The notes under the pieces are model-generated. The model worked only from the letters and a program-made list of their open reading frames with translations, had not been told where the DNA came from and made no database searches. Both the position numbers and the translations under genes were made by a program. Below are positions 12,105-23,599 of a stretch of DNA of 64,000 nt, piece after piece (the first letter of the stretch is position 1; the number at the start of each line of letters is the position of its first letter). The stretch spans positions 248,001-312,000 of the forward strand of contig JAJSPD010000020.1 in the NCBI GenBank assembly GCA_021307315.1. Direction: 5' to 3'. Source of the DNA: Bisporella sp. PMI_857. Its lineage: Eukaryota; Ascomycota; Leotiomycetes; Helotiales; Helotiaceae.

Positions 12105-12818
12105 GCCTCTGTGGAACGCTTCACGATGCGAGGTATCACGGAGTCCTTCCCGCAGAGTAGGAGCTTTCGCACGTATATCACATAACCCCCACAGGTTTCA
12201 CGACAAATTTGGTGGGATATAATCGGTTACCCAAACCATTGGGACACGGCTGAAGGGATATCCGACCGCTTGCTCTTTACTTTTTGATGTTCCCGCACGC
12301 TAATCAGCATTCGTGGCACAGGAGGCGGCGGTGGGATCAATCATCGATCAAAACTTTGTGTTTATATACTTTTTGTACATTATCTGGGCGGAATTGGCAA
12401 GGGAAGAAAAGAATGCATAAGCGAGACCATATGTGCATTATCATGAGCTAGATAATGCAAATAACAATTCCACACTTTTTTGGAGGCGTTTAAGGAGGCG
12501 CCATGCATAAAGGTTTTGGGCAAATATTGTGATATCGTGGCACTATTCAAACTTTAGGGTTCCTGCATCAAAACTGCCTTTTTTTTGTTATGCTGCACCA
12601 TCAAAACTTTGTTTCCTCTATCCCATTACCACAATCACCGCCGCCTCTAGTTTCTGGGAAAACATCGGGTGACGCCCCTCACGTTCTTGCCAACACAGAA
12701 ACCGTCGTGTAGGTATATTTGCGGCGTCCTGCTCCGGGAAGTTACGGTGGTGGATGGTTGTCGCTTCCCACACACACATGGCCGTGCACCCGCGCCGCAC
12801 ACGCGCGCCACCCCCCTG

Positions 12819-12860
12819 TTTTTTTTTTTTTTGTTTTTTTTTTTTTTTGTTTTTTTTTTT
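12819..12860. repeat. Poly(T) tract with sparse G interruptions
   Basis: Forty-two bases are T except for two G interruptions, preceded directly by a CA/CG-rich patch (about 12760-12817). It is simple sequence, possibly a nucleosome-depleting element near the end of the CTR9 transcript. Confidence 0.9.
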
Positions 12861-13192
12861 ATTTCTTATTAATTTTTTTTCCAGCTTCTCCTCAATCCAG
12901 TTCCCTATATACCACGTATATGTGCTATGAGAATTCACAAACACGAAGAGAAAAAGAAAGAAAAAAAGACCATAAAACTATAAATCGTTTCCAGCCTTCC
13001 CGGAAAGTCACGTACTTGCATATCATCACCCTTTTCGAACATAAAGTTTTTCGGGGGACCGCCGGGGGAGGGTTCTTTTTCCTCTTATGATATACTATAG
13101 GTATATGTTTTATATGGCTACGTGGTCGTACCCTACGTATATGAGGGGGGGAAAAAAAAAGGAAATACGAAGAGAATTGGCGGGTTGGAAGG

Positions 13193-13211
13193 TTTTTTTT
13201 TTTTTTTTTTT
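13193..13211. repeat. Poly(T) homopolymer
   Basis: A run of 19 T follows a GGTTGGAAGG stretch. It is a homopolymer prone to length variation. Confidence 0.85.
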
Positions 13212-13824
13212 CTTTTTCGTTCCGCTTACCTGGATACGAGAATGCCTCGCCTACCGTTATGTACAGCCCAGCAGGATGAAGGAATATAGGTGGGACCCCA
13301 CACGGCTGCGGCTCTTTTGTTGGGGCTCCCTGACTAGGGCAAGCCACTCACCTCACTTGGTTTTTCTCTTTCATTTCCTGTACCTGCATTTTCTTATGGG
13401 GGGGAAAGGGAAAGTGGATCCACTATATTGTTTCTTTACTTTAGGGCATGGTATGTATCATGATCTTCCTTTGATCTCCTCCCGGGGGTGGGTTCCTTTT
13501 CTTTTCTGTTCTCTTCTTTTCTGTTTGATATACATTGAGTGATTGCGGTTCTTGATGACGCGCGTGGGATGGGCCCCCCTTCAAAAAAAAAGGAGAGAAA
13601 AAGGGGGCCCCCAAATAAGAAATTTCATATGTACGCCTTCGCGTTACGCAATCTCTCATATTTGAACCCAGCGATCTGGGACGATCTGGTGTTCCAGATC
13701 AGATGCATTGGCATGGAGTTGCTTTCCTTTCCCCTATCTCCTTCGTGATTTTGGTCGGTGAGTTTTATTTGTTGGTGCGTTGATTGCTCTGTGCTTTCGT
13801 TTGATTGAAGGCGTGGAGGAGGTT

Positions 13825-13847
13825 GGATGTGGATGTGGATGTGGATG
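13825..13847. repeat. (GGATGT)n microsatellite, almost four copies
   Basis: Three perfect GGATGT hexamers are followed by a partial fourth. It is a simple tandem repeat in the CTR9-CRIB interval, not in a coding frame I can support. Confidence 0.85.
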
Positions 13848-16800
13848 CAGCCAATATTTTCTACCGTTCTGGGGGGGGTTCTTGGGAGATGATGAGGCTT
13901 AGGTGGTCGGATATTTTGGTGAATGGCTACATTAGCCTTGGATAGCTGATTGTTAGTGATGGTTAGTTCTTGGGAAATGGTGGTGGTGACGTGTATGCTG
14001 GGCCTACGGTTCGACGGCGTATATAAGACAGCGACGGCGTGGTTCTTAGCGAAGAATCGCTTGATTTGAGGGTTTGACGGGTGGAGTATGCCGATCGTTT
14101 GGGAACTGGTTAAGATGAGATGAACCAAATGAATTTGGCTGAGATGACGATCACAGCTTAGAATGTACGTTCTTAGAGGCTGTAAATGAAAGGTGGGTGG
14201 CAGTGGATATCTTGGTCGTATCGGAAAGGTCCATCAAAAACTAGTAGGAGAATGGAGGTTTAAAGATGGCGGGTTGGTGAGGCTGATGAGAAAGGCATAC
14301 TAAAGCGCCAGGGAAAGGGGAAGTATGCTGATAGCGTAGTACAGTCAGTAACTTGATGTCAGCAGTTGATTGGATCCTTGATCTAAATATACGACTTATT
14401 AGTATATTGGTGTGTAAGATCTGACAAAGTTGTGTTGTAGTTACAACTGAGGAGATTTCTCACATGAGACAGAACTTGTCATCCTGCGTAACCCGTCCTG
14501 AGTCGCGTAAGACATGTTTGTTGTAAGTTGTTAGCACTGGTAACAAGAGTGATATCTTGCTTGAGAGAAGCGGGTCGAGCTATGTTATCGGCTCGGTATT
14601 AAGACTTGTATTGTTAGTGTTATTGTGATGGGCACAAGTCGGAGATGGTTCCAAATAGTTCACAGCACTCAGGCCGCACCATCGCACTCAGGTGCTTTCG
14701 TGAATGCTAATATCTACTGTATCGGCATCAAGCCGCTTCGTTTGCTTGCTGTGCTAGAAATGCCGTGCTTTTAAGTCATACGATTCTGCCGAATAAAGTT
14801 CAACAGTCGGCTTGAAATCACCTGACAAGAACAGAACCCAAACGTACCAAAGAGTGGTAGACCCCGGCACATGGATAATTCGTTCCGGAGCTCGAGCAAT
14901 GCCAATTGCGGTAATTGTGTGCCGTGTTCTGCTGTCACCGACGATCTTTATTCGTGAGACATTGTTCACACGGACGTCCATGGCCGTGCGTTTCACCAGA
15001 AAATGCAACGGTGTGAAAACGCTCAAGCAAAAGAAAAAAAAAGTTCCGATGGGTGGAACATTTTTTATTCTCCTTTCTAGATCCAGCAATTTCAAATCAT
15101 AGAGATCGATTTAAAAGACCGCAAGAGGGATTTTTACTTATAAATGCTGAATCAGTACACGTTTCAACCATGTGGGAAAGCAGCGGAGACGACGGCTCGG
15201 CAGTGCTCGGGAAGAGGAGGCTTTGCCGTCCGTCTGTCGGGTGGGACTTCGCTCGATCCGGGAGCAACGCCTTTCTGCAGCACTGCTCGGGATCGAAAAG
15301 AGTCATAATGCTGATGATATAGATCCTGCAGATAATAATGGTGTTATAGATCATGGATTACAAAGTTTCTTGCTTAAGCCTGATTTTTCCACTCCCAAAT
15401 CGTACAGTAGTTTCGGAACATGTGCTGAAAAGGTTTACGGAGAGGCATAGCAAGATCTTGTTATCATAATGGATTCACTTCTGCTTTGTTTTACTTTCTG
15501 TCGGTCGACTTGATGTGTGGCTTGTCTTGAAAACACACCACTGCCGGGTTTTTGAAACTATTCATCCTTCTTGACCAGTCACTTTCTGACTGATCCGCGG
15601 ATTGACGGAATCATTGAAGCTGTCCTCCTACTCTGACAGGAGCGGGAACAGTGGCAAGCTGGAGGGAGGTACGCGTTTCGTGGGTCGTTCGTGTCAGTGC
15701 TTGTCGTCTTTTTTTCTCTCTCAGATCTCGATTTGGTCCCCTCTCAAAGAAAATCGTGAGGTGGGCTGGTTGGGTAACCCCTTGTTTTTGTTACTGCACT
15801 GTACTGTACTGTACCTGTATAACCTAACCTTTTAAGATTCCATGGTTTGACTGACTGGTCTTACTCGTGTCAAAGTTCAGCACCAACTCCGCGCCGTTAC
15901 TAGTACCTGGAAGTGCAAATTATGGAGACGGCCCTGGAAGGCTTAGGGCTTAGGGCTCCGGATTATTGGTTACGAAATTCCATTTCAGATCCAATAAAGA
16001 TCCCCCAGAGACCGATCGTCCTGATTTTCAGGGCTGCTCTCAGCCCGCGGCCTAGGCTATAATACCCAAGGGTAAGGGCATGGGTGCCTGTCAACGGAGG
16101 CAGGTCCAGGGAACAAGGTACTTGACTTGGGGGTTGCAATTGCTGCACCCAGCCCTGAATGTCGCTATCCGCCGCTGTAACTTCTCCAGCCACCTTTCTT
16201 ACTGTCTCGACTTGGTGATTGAGAATTGATTTGCGATGGGTTAGAAGTAGATGCTTTGATGTTGGAGATGCATTTTAATATTAGAGAGCAAGTAATGACC
16301 TCCCCAATCCTACCAACACATCACTTGGTAGAACGGACCGCTTAACCGAGCAGACGTCAGCTATCGTTTAGGTCTGCCTGGGCTTGCATCTCGCGTTCAT
16401 CTCGCGTCGCAGGTATATAGGACTATAAAATATATAAACAATACTTTGCAAACCTTCCATCATTGGACGCCTACTGCTCGTGTATCCGAATGGATGGGTA
16501 TATGCAGTGTAACTTTGTCTGTTTATCCTTACGCACCTTGTGTTGTGAGAATACAATATTGTAGCTCTGTGGGAAGGATCATCGTTTTATATTGCTGCAC
16601 CGAGTTTCCATGTCCCCAAGTCTTTGCACACCCAGCAAAAGCATCTGAAATGAGGTGATCTTCAAAAGCCTGGATCATTTCACTTACCTTTGTACAGTAG
16701 TGGCCTTTTGGGTTTGGATCGGCGAACAGAAATCTGGGGGGTCTCAGCACAGCACAGCACTACACTGCACTGTACAAAACTGTCTTACGCAGTGCCGGCT

Positions 16801-18188
16801 TGTCCCTTGTGTGAGCAAATATCACCCACGATCGGTCAGGATGGGTATCGCTGTATTATTGGTCACGATGAGGGAGCGAGATGAGCAAAGTGGGATCATG
16901 TCTACATCAATGTACTGTAATGAATTCGAAGTTTTGCATATGGAGCCCCAATTGCTTCCTGTTTCTGCTGCATCGCTATCCAATGAAGCTTCTTTTTTCC
17001 AATTCGGTCCTGAAGCACAGCATACAGCTCAAATTGTTGATTTCCTTGTGCAACAAGCCGAGACCGAAAGTCTTATGGCATGTCTGTGACTTCATGGCTT
17101 CCGATATCGTGGGCGCCATGCCTCAACATTCACATCCAGCTGCACGATGCCAGTTATGTGACCAGACCACTTATGGGACCTTCTGGAATAGCAGGGAATG
17201 ATCCTGCGCGGAGCAACGACCCAACCACGACGCACATTATCACAAGGATATAAACGCGTTTTTCCAGCTGGGCCCGTCCATAGAGGAAGGTAGGTACCAC
17301 CAGGATGGGCGTGGTTGTGAGCGAAGCACGAGACGTCACGGCACAGCATGTGCCTTCAGTCGTATGTGCGATTTCTTCTCATGCCAGAACTTACGTGGGC
17401 AGCACACCGCTGGATGGAGTCCAGCTTCATAGAGGACAGCATATGAAGCCTTATGCTGAGTGAGAAGTCTGAAAAAGGCCTATCACGGACGGCTCACGAA
17501 AGAAATATACCGTAACCCAAAGCCGATTGTTCCTGCAGGAAGGCCCAATGCAGTGACCAGGAGATCTCTCGATTTACTTGCTAGGAGAATTCTTGAATGC
17601 AGCAAAAAGGGGAATATGACGGGTTGGGTGCTGTAGGACAAACAAAAGTCCCCGATATACGAGCTGTAAAAGGTTGCGCAAAAGAATCGGATGGCTTTCT
17701 TTTTTGTATGGTGCAAACCGAGGTCGCACAAATATGTAATGCAATTTTTGATAAATTGACACAGTGCTGTATAGCATCATCGTCAATTCAGCCTCTACCA
17801 TACAAGAATACCAGTTGGTATGATCGTCATCTCGTCACCCCATATCCGTCGTCGCATCGCCGGATTGCTGCTTGGGATACTGAGGATGTCATCTGCCCAC
17901 ATTACTGTTTCTGGCGCAAAGCCCGAGGGGCTTGGCTCTCTCAACACCCCTTGGGTGGTTTTCCTTTCCCCACGACCTTATCAGTGACCGTGGGCCATTC
18001 GCGACCCAAAGAGGCTATTTTCGAACACACAGAGTGTCTTTGACCAGGTGATCTGAACTACTTACTGGTACAGGACTCTCTTTTTTGTTTCTTCCTTTTT
18101 TTTCATTTGCTTAAAGCCGCTAGGAATCTGCTGCTGTAACGGGGGGGGATCCATTACGATGCGTTACCTTATGCCTTAGCTCAGAGGA

Positions 18189-18252
18189 GGGGGGGGGGGC
18201 CTAGCTCCTCTCCCTCTTCCTCTCTCTCTCTCTGTCTCTTCTCTTCTCTTCT
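18189..18252. repeat. G-run followed by a CT-rich pyrimidine tract
   Basis: About 11 consecutive G (18189-18199) lead into roughly 48 bases that are almost all C and T. In fungal promoters CT-rich tracts often sit just upstream of transcription starts. Here it lies 1.5 kb upstream of the CRIB ATG, consistent with a long transcribed leader, though this is inference. Confidence 0.7.
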
Positions 18253-19722
18253 GCCGGAACTTCCAGCCATCCACTATTCGCTTCCTTCAAAAACTCCACT
18301 CCACATGTATCTGGTATCTCCACAAACCAAAATACTTAATTCGCTTGGGAAGATCCTTACTGTTGCATCTTGCCTGCAGCTGTTTGGCCGTCAAGGCTAC
18401 TGTACTTCGTACTTGGCTTGTCTGGGCTATGTGGCTCCTGTCGACTCCATACTTGTGGCTTGCTTGCTCCATAATGTATTTGCGGACCCCATTGCTGATT
18501 CGCCAATTTCAACAACAACCGTCCCTTCAGTTGGAGAAGGTTTCCAGGGCCAATGTTATAAAGTCGAGGGTCCTTGTCCATGGACATGGAGCCCGGCTCC
18601 TTGGGATGTCAGGATTAGCCTGGCAGGTTTCGTCCTTCACAGCACACACACCCCCAAAGGTGGAAGGAAGAGAGCTATAGGGTGCACAGTTCGTGGTGGA
18701 AACAGTGCATCTCCAATTTCGTGCAAGCGCCTCAAGAGAAAGCTGTCCCTTGATCCCTCCAAGAGTATCAATTGTACATATCAACAACAACTTCATCACG
18801 TCCTTCCTTTTGGATCCCAGCGTACAACACATCCGCCCTGGATTTGTCCCTATCCAGTTTCATTCCTTACCGTCCACGGCAGAGGCAGCCATTCGTGTAG
18901 ACTTCCGGTTACTTCCCGTCATTGCATTAGGAGGGCTTGCTGGGGATATCTTGCATGCATTTTTCAAAGAAAAAAAAACACTTTGTCTCTATTGCTCGAG
19001 CAAGTGGCTACGAAACACCAGCTAGCGTTTCTGTCACCTCAATCACCAGCGCCATCTGTTCTCAGCCAAATATATCCCAGGGATCTTCAGTTACAGCGGC
19101 TTCTCATCATCATCAATACCATGACAAACTTGCCCAACATATTTCAAATCAGGTACGTGGAGAATATCCTGGAAATCCTAGCCGATTGTGCAACGAACTT
19201 TCCTTCTGTCTTGATTACGATTCGCTATTTCAGCATCGGCCCCCCCAGGCCGGGCTAAATGTCGCACAGGATGTTGGGTATATTTAACAAACTTTTCGCT
19301 GTTCCTGGCTTTACCTTGCATTGTCCTCTTGCTATGAGATCCCGTTAGACTGCCCGATGCTAATCCTGGTCACAGCTGAAACATATTCTTCGACATTAGG
19401 AAGCCCTTTTTAAAACGTTATTAACCAGCTCGATATCTCAGAATTTGGCTTCAAAGAAGACTGTGTCTTTCTTTCATACAGTACCCATCTGGAAGCTTAC
19501 CAGGGCATAACCGTGGCTGCGGCGCTGTTGCTTATAGGCTGTCTGACACATCCAAAATTAACAAACTTGTCATAAGCGGGCACGCGACAAATCACAAGCA
19601 TCCGTTTTTCCGACATATTATAACCAAAAGTACCCCTGCTGCCCGCATAAGATAATATATAGACTCGCCCCTTCACGGTCATCAATCGCGTCTGGCCAGC
19701 ATCTATCGCTCCTGCAATCATA

Positions 19723-22260
19723 ATGTTTGGACTTGGGGCTGGAAGGAGTGCGTACCCAAACGTGTATGCCACTGGTGCATCGAAGAAGTCGACAAAGGGA
19801 AATGGATATGCTCCGAATCTATCTGGAAATCAAACATCTTCGACCGAGTCATTTGAACCAGCCATTGATGGACCGCCTTCGCCAGAGCATATACGTGCGT
19901 ATACTGAGCAGATGAAGCGAAGTTCCATCTTCGGGAACAACTCATCTAGGACGACATTATCATCTGGTGCCTCATCGTTCCGATCCCGCGAATCGGTGGC
20001 TGCCTCCACAGATAGTCTAAGCTTGTCCCGCAAGTCTTCAGTGCGTTCAACTGCAGGCAACATGCCCTCGCCGCGGTCGGATAGACCTGAAAGTGTGCAG
20101 ATATTCGGCAAAACTTTATTTACAAGACGTGGACGGAGGGTCAAGGCAGAAAGCATAGATGAAAACATCAGAGAAGAAGAAACGAAGGACAGCATCAATG
20201 GCTATAACAGCAGTTCTCGGAGAGGAACTATGACGAGTTCGGGCTCGCCATCTTTGTCTGGGGAATCACGGACACGACATCAAATATCTGGTCCTTTCAA
20301 CTTCCAGCACGTAACTCATACCGGTCACAACTGCTTACCCAACTTGGAAAAAGTTAGTCAAGGAGAATTGGTTTCCGAATTTTCCGCTATACGAGCCTCA
20401 CAAATACCTACCAATGGAGAATTAAAAGGAATCAGAGCCCAAGACCTGCATTTCGAAAATTTCTCCTCGGAGGCATTAGACTCTCCACCAATAGACCAGT
20501 CTAATACTCGACAAAAGTCTAGCCATCGCCTTCAAAAGGGACTACGCAAGCAGTCCATACCATCACCCCAACTCCCTCAATATCAAAGACCGTCTTTGGC
20601 TCATGCAAAATCACATGATAACTTCAGGTCAGCCCCTCCGCCTCGGCCACCTCGATCCCCTCTATCACCAACGAGCCCTGTTGTGCCTCCCATCAGAACA
20701 TCTTCAAGGGCAGCCTCCGTGTTGTTTGACACTTTCGATCCATTGGCGAATACCTCAATCGAGCGACCTCAAACTCACGGAGGTTTCAGAAAACCTGCCC
20801 CATTCGGACTACCTGGATCACCCCCACCTCCGCCAAGCTGGAATGAGCAGGAAGAATGTTTCTCAGACCGGCCCATGTCACATGCTTTAACGACTCCTGG
20901 GAATGAGGCCTGGCCATTGACAGCGTCGCCGAGCGGAACCTTTGGCGTGGAACTTGCTGATGTGCAAGAGGAGGATGAGGAAGTTGCGAAACGACGTTCC
21001 CGAATGTCAACTGGTAGTGGCGAGCTGAGGATCTCTCAATCAGTGCCTGCTTTGCGGCTACGATCTTTGGCCCAGACTGGGGACTCGAGCTCGGCTCAGA
21101 AACCACCACTCTCCCCAGGTTTTAGAATGAGCGGTGCTTCGTGGGATAATGCCATCGACTACGCATACGAACATGAAGCTGAGGCTGACTGCGACTATCA
21201 GTGGGATCGTTGCTCAGTGGAAGATGACCGTGCAACAATCGCTGAAGTGTCCCCAACCACTGTTAAGCAGCCAGCACTTGGCCTTCCGATTGAGGATGAC
21301 CAACGGTCTGTCTACAATAGTCGCTTCAGACCTTCACTGCTTGTTCCGTCTCCAATTGATGTTCCTGAATTATCGCCAATGTCCTTGACCTCAACAGCAT
21401 CATCGAATCCGCGTTCTCCGTCCAATTTCTTGCGCCCTGGTCATGTTCGCTCGTCGTCGCATGCCTCGTCCTTCAAGGAATCACATGGCTTTAATCTTTC
21501 ACCATCGTTGCTCATCCCTTCCGACTTCAAATCACAGATGGAACAAGATGATATCTACGAGCACTATAGTCAGCAAAATGAGAATGAGCCTACAGCGGTC
21601 TTTGTTCAAGATTCGTATACTCATTGTATCTCCCCACTTGATGAAACGAGCTCAAGCACTGCTTCCTATCGCTCATCCAACTTCTCCCGTGGCTCTGCAC
21701 GCAGCTCATCTAGCACTCGTATTTCAGGTTCCCACTCACGAGGCAGTCAAGATTCTATCATGATGCTAAGTAGTGTGGCCATCTTAAATGCCGCGCATCG
21801 AAGTATCGGATCAGCGTCCTCACTGCCTGATCTTATTCCTTCCACAAAAGCAAAAGCTGACCTAGCTGCCGAGAGTGAGCTATCAGTAAACCTGGATGAG
21901 TTGAATATTCAGGAAGAGAACACCGAAGCTACCACAATGGCAGCTGGCTTGGCTTCTCGCAAAGGGAGTGTGTCTTCTATGCATCGACGAAACAAGAGCT
22001 CTGGAAAGGAGCAGGGTCTCCGAAGTGGTGTTCATCACCTTGCTCTCCCACCAAAGCCTCTCGCTGAGATTGAGAAAGGGCTGAGTCCAGTCGCAGAATC
22101 ATTCGTTGAGGCAGCTACATCACATGGAAGAAAGGTCTCAGCACCTGTTGTGACCCAAACGGTGAAGGAGTTCAAAGGCCGTGCAAGGTCTGCAACTTCT
22201 AGCGGCCCCGCTGCCGGAAAAAAAGCGAGAAGTAGCTACATGCTCTTTCCCCAAGTCTAA
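19723..22260 (+). CDS. CRIB-domain protein, probable Cdc42/Rac GTPase effector
   Basis: A single exon encodes 845 residues. The decisive feature is a perfect CRIB motif (I-S-x-P-x2-F-x-H-x2-H-x-G) at residues 188-201: Ile188, Ser189, Pro191, Phe194, His196, His199 and Gly201. In known families this binds GTP-loaded Cdc42/Rac. No kinase domain (PAK/Ste20) or other catalytic fold is present. The rest is Ser/Pro/Arg-rich low complexity with proline clusters (about residues 300-325 and 360-370) and many potential phosphorylation sites, like a scaffold or polarity adaptor in the manner of yeast Gic1/Gic2, though much longer. It probably acts at sites of polarised growth or septation. The start ATG (MFGLGAGRSAYPNVYATG) is the first in the frame after stops. 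The upstream region is very long (7.6 kb). The effector role is inferred from CRIB alone. Confidence 0.85.
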   Translation: MFGLGAGRSAYPNVYATGASKKSTKGNGYAPNLSGNQTSSTESFEPAIDGPPSPEHIRAYTEQMKRSSIFGNNSSRTTLSSGASSFRSRESVAASTDSLSLSRKSSVRSTAGNMPSPRSDRPESVQIFGKTLFTRRGRRVKAESIDENIREEETKDSINGYNSSSRRGTMTSSGSPSLSGESRTRHQISGPFNFQHVTHTGHNCLPNLEKVSQGELVSEFSAIRASQIPTNGELKGIRAQDLHFENFSSEALDSPPIDQSNTRQKSSHRLQKGLRKQSIPSPQLPQYQRPSLAHAKSHDNFRSAPPPRPPRSPLSPTSPVVPPIRTSSRAASVLFDTFDPLANTSIERPQTHGGFRKPAPFGLPGSPPPPPSWNEQEECFSDRPMSHALTTPGNEAWPLTASPSGTFGVELADVQEEDEEVAKRRSRMSTGSGELRISQSVPALRLRSLAQTGDSSSAQKPPLSPGFRMSGASWDNAIDYAYEHEAEADCDYQWDRCSVEDDRATIAEVSPTTVKQPALGLPIEDDQRSVYNSRFRPSLLVPSPIDVPELSPMSLTSTASSNPRSPSNFLRPGHVRSSSHASSFKESHGFNLSPSLLIPSDFKSQMEQDDIYEHYSQQNENEPTAVFVQDSYTHCISPLDETSSSTASYRSSNFSRGSARSSSSTRISGSHSRGSQDSIMMLSSVAILNAAHRSIGSASSLPDLIPSTKAKADLAAESELSVNLDELNIQEENTEATTMAAGLASRKGSVSSMHRRNKSSGKEQGLRSGVHHLALPPKPLAEIEKGLSPVAESFVEAATSHGRKVSAPVVTQTVKEFKGRARSATSSGPAAGKKARSSYMLFPQV

Positions 22261-23599
22261 AGACTAAAATTGGATATGCCTGATTGATGTCGAGGCATAA
22301 TGTGAGTGATGACTGGAACGACCTAGACGGATTTCCCTTTTTTTTCCTACTCCATTGACGGCATTTTTAGCGATGGCGAGACAGGGTAACTTGTACTACC
22401 ATTTTTTGACGATATATTTTCAAGTGCAATCTCGCACGTGTATGGACGACTGGATTGACCAGGTAGATATGAATGGGGTGTACAGGACGGAATGGATGAC
22501 TGAGATGTATTTAGACTTGATGCCTTGTGGGAACCAAAAGTAACTTCGGACGCATGTATGAGATCCAGCTCCTGGCTTGGTACAGGGTGTAGGATGGCGA
22601 CACGGACATGCGATGTAGAGGATTTTTCTTCAGCTGGATATTGCTCAAATCAGACTTTATTCACTGTACTATATTTTGTGATGCTCTTCCAAAAAAAAAC
22701 AAGGCTGTATTCACCAACACCATTGTCCCGGTTTATCTATTGCTTAGTCCTCTCCCCTCAAATTTCCGGATAGGCAACGGCAGGATCCAAAATCCAACAA
22801 ACCTCTCTCAATCTACAGTATTATAACTAACACCCGCCAAGCTGTTCTTCTAGGAAGATCGCCACCCTCTGCCCTACAAAGCCCTATCGTTTAAACATCT
22901 CCCTCCTTCCCTTTCCAGCGAACCTGCAGGAGCGCTCAGGCAGCCCGCTTGTTAGAAACAACATCTTTTTTTTTTCTTTTTTTTTTTTTTAAAAAAAAAG
23001 GTCGTCCGCCAACCTACCGATCTATATAAATCGCTACTTTGGATTGTGACACCGGCTTCCCCTCCCCCCCGGAATCTTTCCCGTTCTCTTCCTTGTTGGT
23101 CATCGGTTGCTAATGGCTGGCTGAGCCGCGCAGGTATTTTTGATCCTTCTCATAATTTGATTACTTGGCTGTTGTTGAGAGTGGTATTTGGGGCGGGGGG
23201 AGTTAGGATTGTAGGCTGGGATTGCGGTGTTTGGTTAGGGGAGGCTATTTTTGGGAGCTGTGGAGGGAAGGGAAGAGAATGTGAATGCGAATATGGTTGA
23301 AGGTTTCAAGGTCATGATTATTATGGTTTCATGAACCGTTGTACTATGAAGAGGCTACCTCCGTGGTTCGATAATTTAAGAATAGTGTGTATTAAAAAGA
23401 TGTGGAAGAGCTTTTTTCTTTAGGGGAATCTAGCAGTACTTGTTCTCTTCCAGCCACTGCTTCAGATTCGCTCGATCTCGATCTACCCAGCAGCTGTTGC
23501 TGAGGTGGACCCTAGTGCCTGAGCAAGATATGCCTCATGAATCTGTATATATCTATTAGCGGGCTGTCACTCTAACACATCCAATAGTAGACCTGACCG
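22261..23599. other. Intergenic region downstream of the CRIB gene
   Basis: This contains the CRIB gene 3' flank, an A/T homopolymer inversion (22966-22999) and GT-rich sequence near 23170-23270. Short open frames (60-84 codons) show no coding character. No RNA gene is recognised. Confidence 0.5.
22966..22999. repeat. Poly(T) then poly(A) tract
   Basis: About 25 T (one C interruption) run straight into nine A. The A block can pair with T, so a short A/T hairpin is possible. It is simple sequence with no assigned role. Confidence 0.8.

Larger units (their letters stand above)
12105..19722. other. 7.6-kb gene-poor region between CTR9 and the CRIB gene
   Basis: No gene could be supported on either strand. 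The stretch holds homopolymer tracts (12819-12860 T-rich, 13193-13211 T, 13144-13160 G then A), a (GGATGT)n array, GTACT-type short repeats (15792-15816 and 16744-16775) and a G-run plus pyrimidine tract at 18189-18252. The longest open frame (18305-19258 +, 317 codons) shows no domain and has a composition unlike the neighbouring genes. The likeliest content is the CTR9 3' UTR plus a long promoter and/or transcribed 5' leader for the CRIB gene at 19723. A lncRNA is possible but not visible as such. Confidence 0.6.

Noticed and set aside
11399..12181. 260-codon antisense frame over the CTR9 tail, almost all Ser/Arg/Phe
   Set aside because: It is the mirror of the Glu/Lys/Asp-rich CTR9 C-terminus; composition is dictated by the real gene and no motif or splice signal supports it.
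13630..13720. Possible minus-strand tRNA around GGGTTCAAAT
   Set aside because: The T-arm stem does not pair and no acceptor stem can be formed.
15938..15957. Telomere-like CTTAGGG doublet
   Set aside because: Only two imperfect copies; far too short to claim an interstitial telomere.
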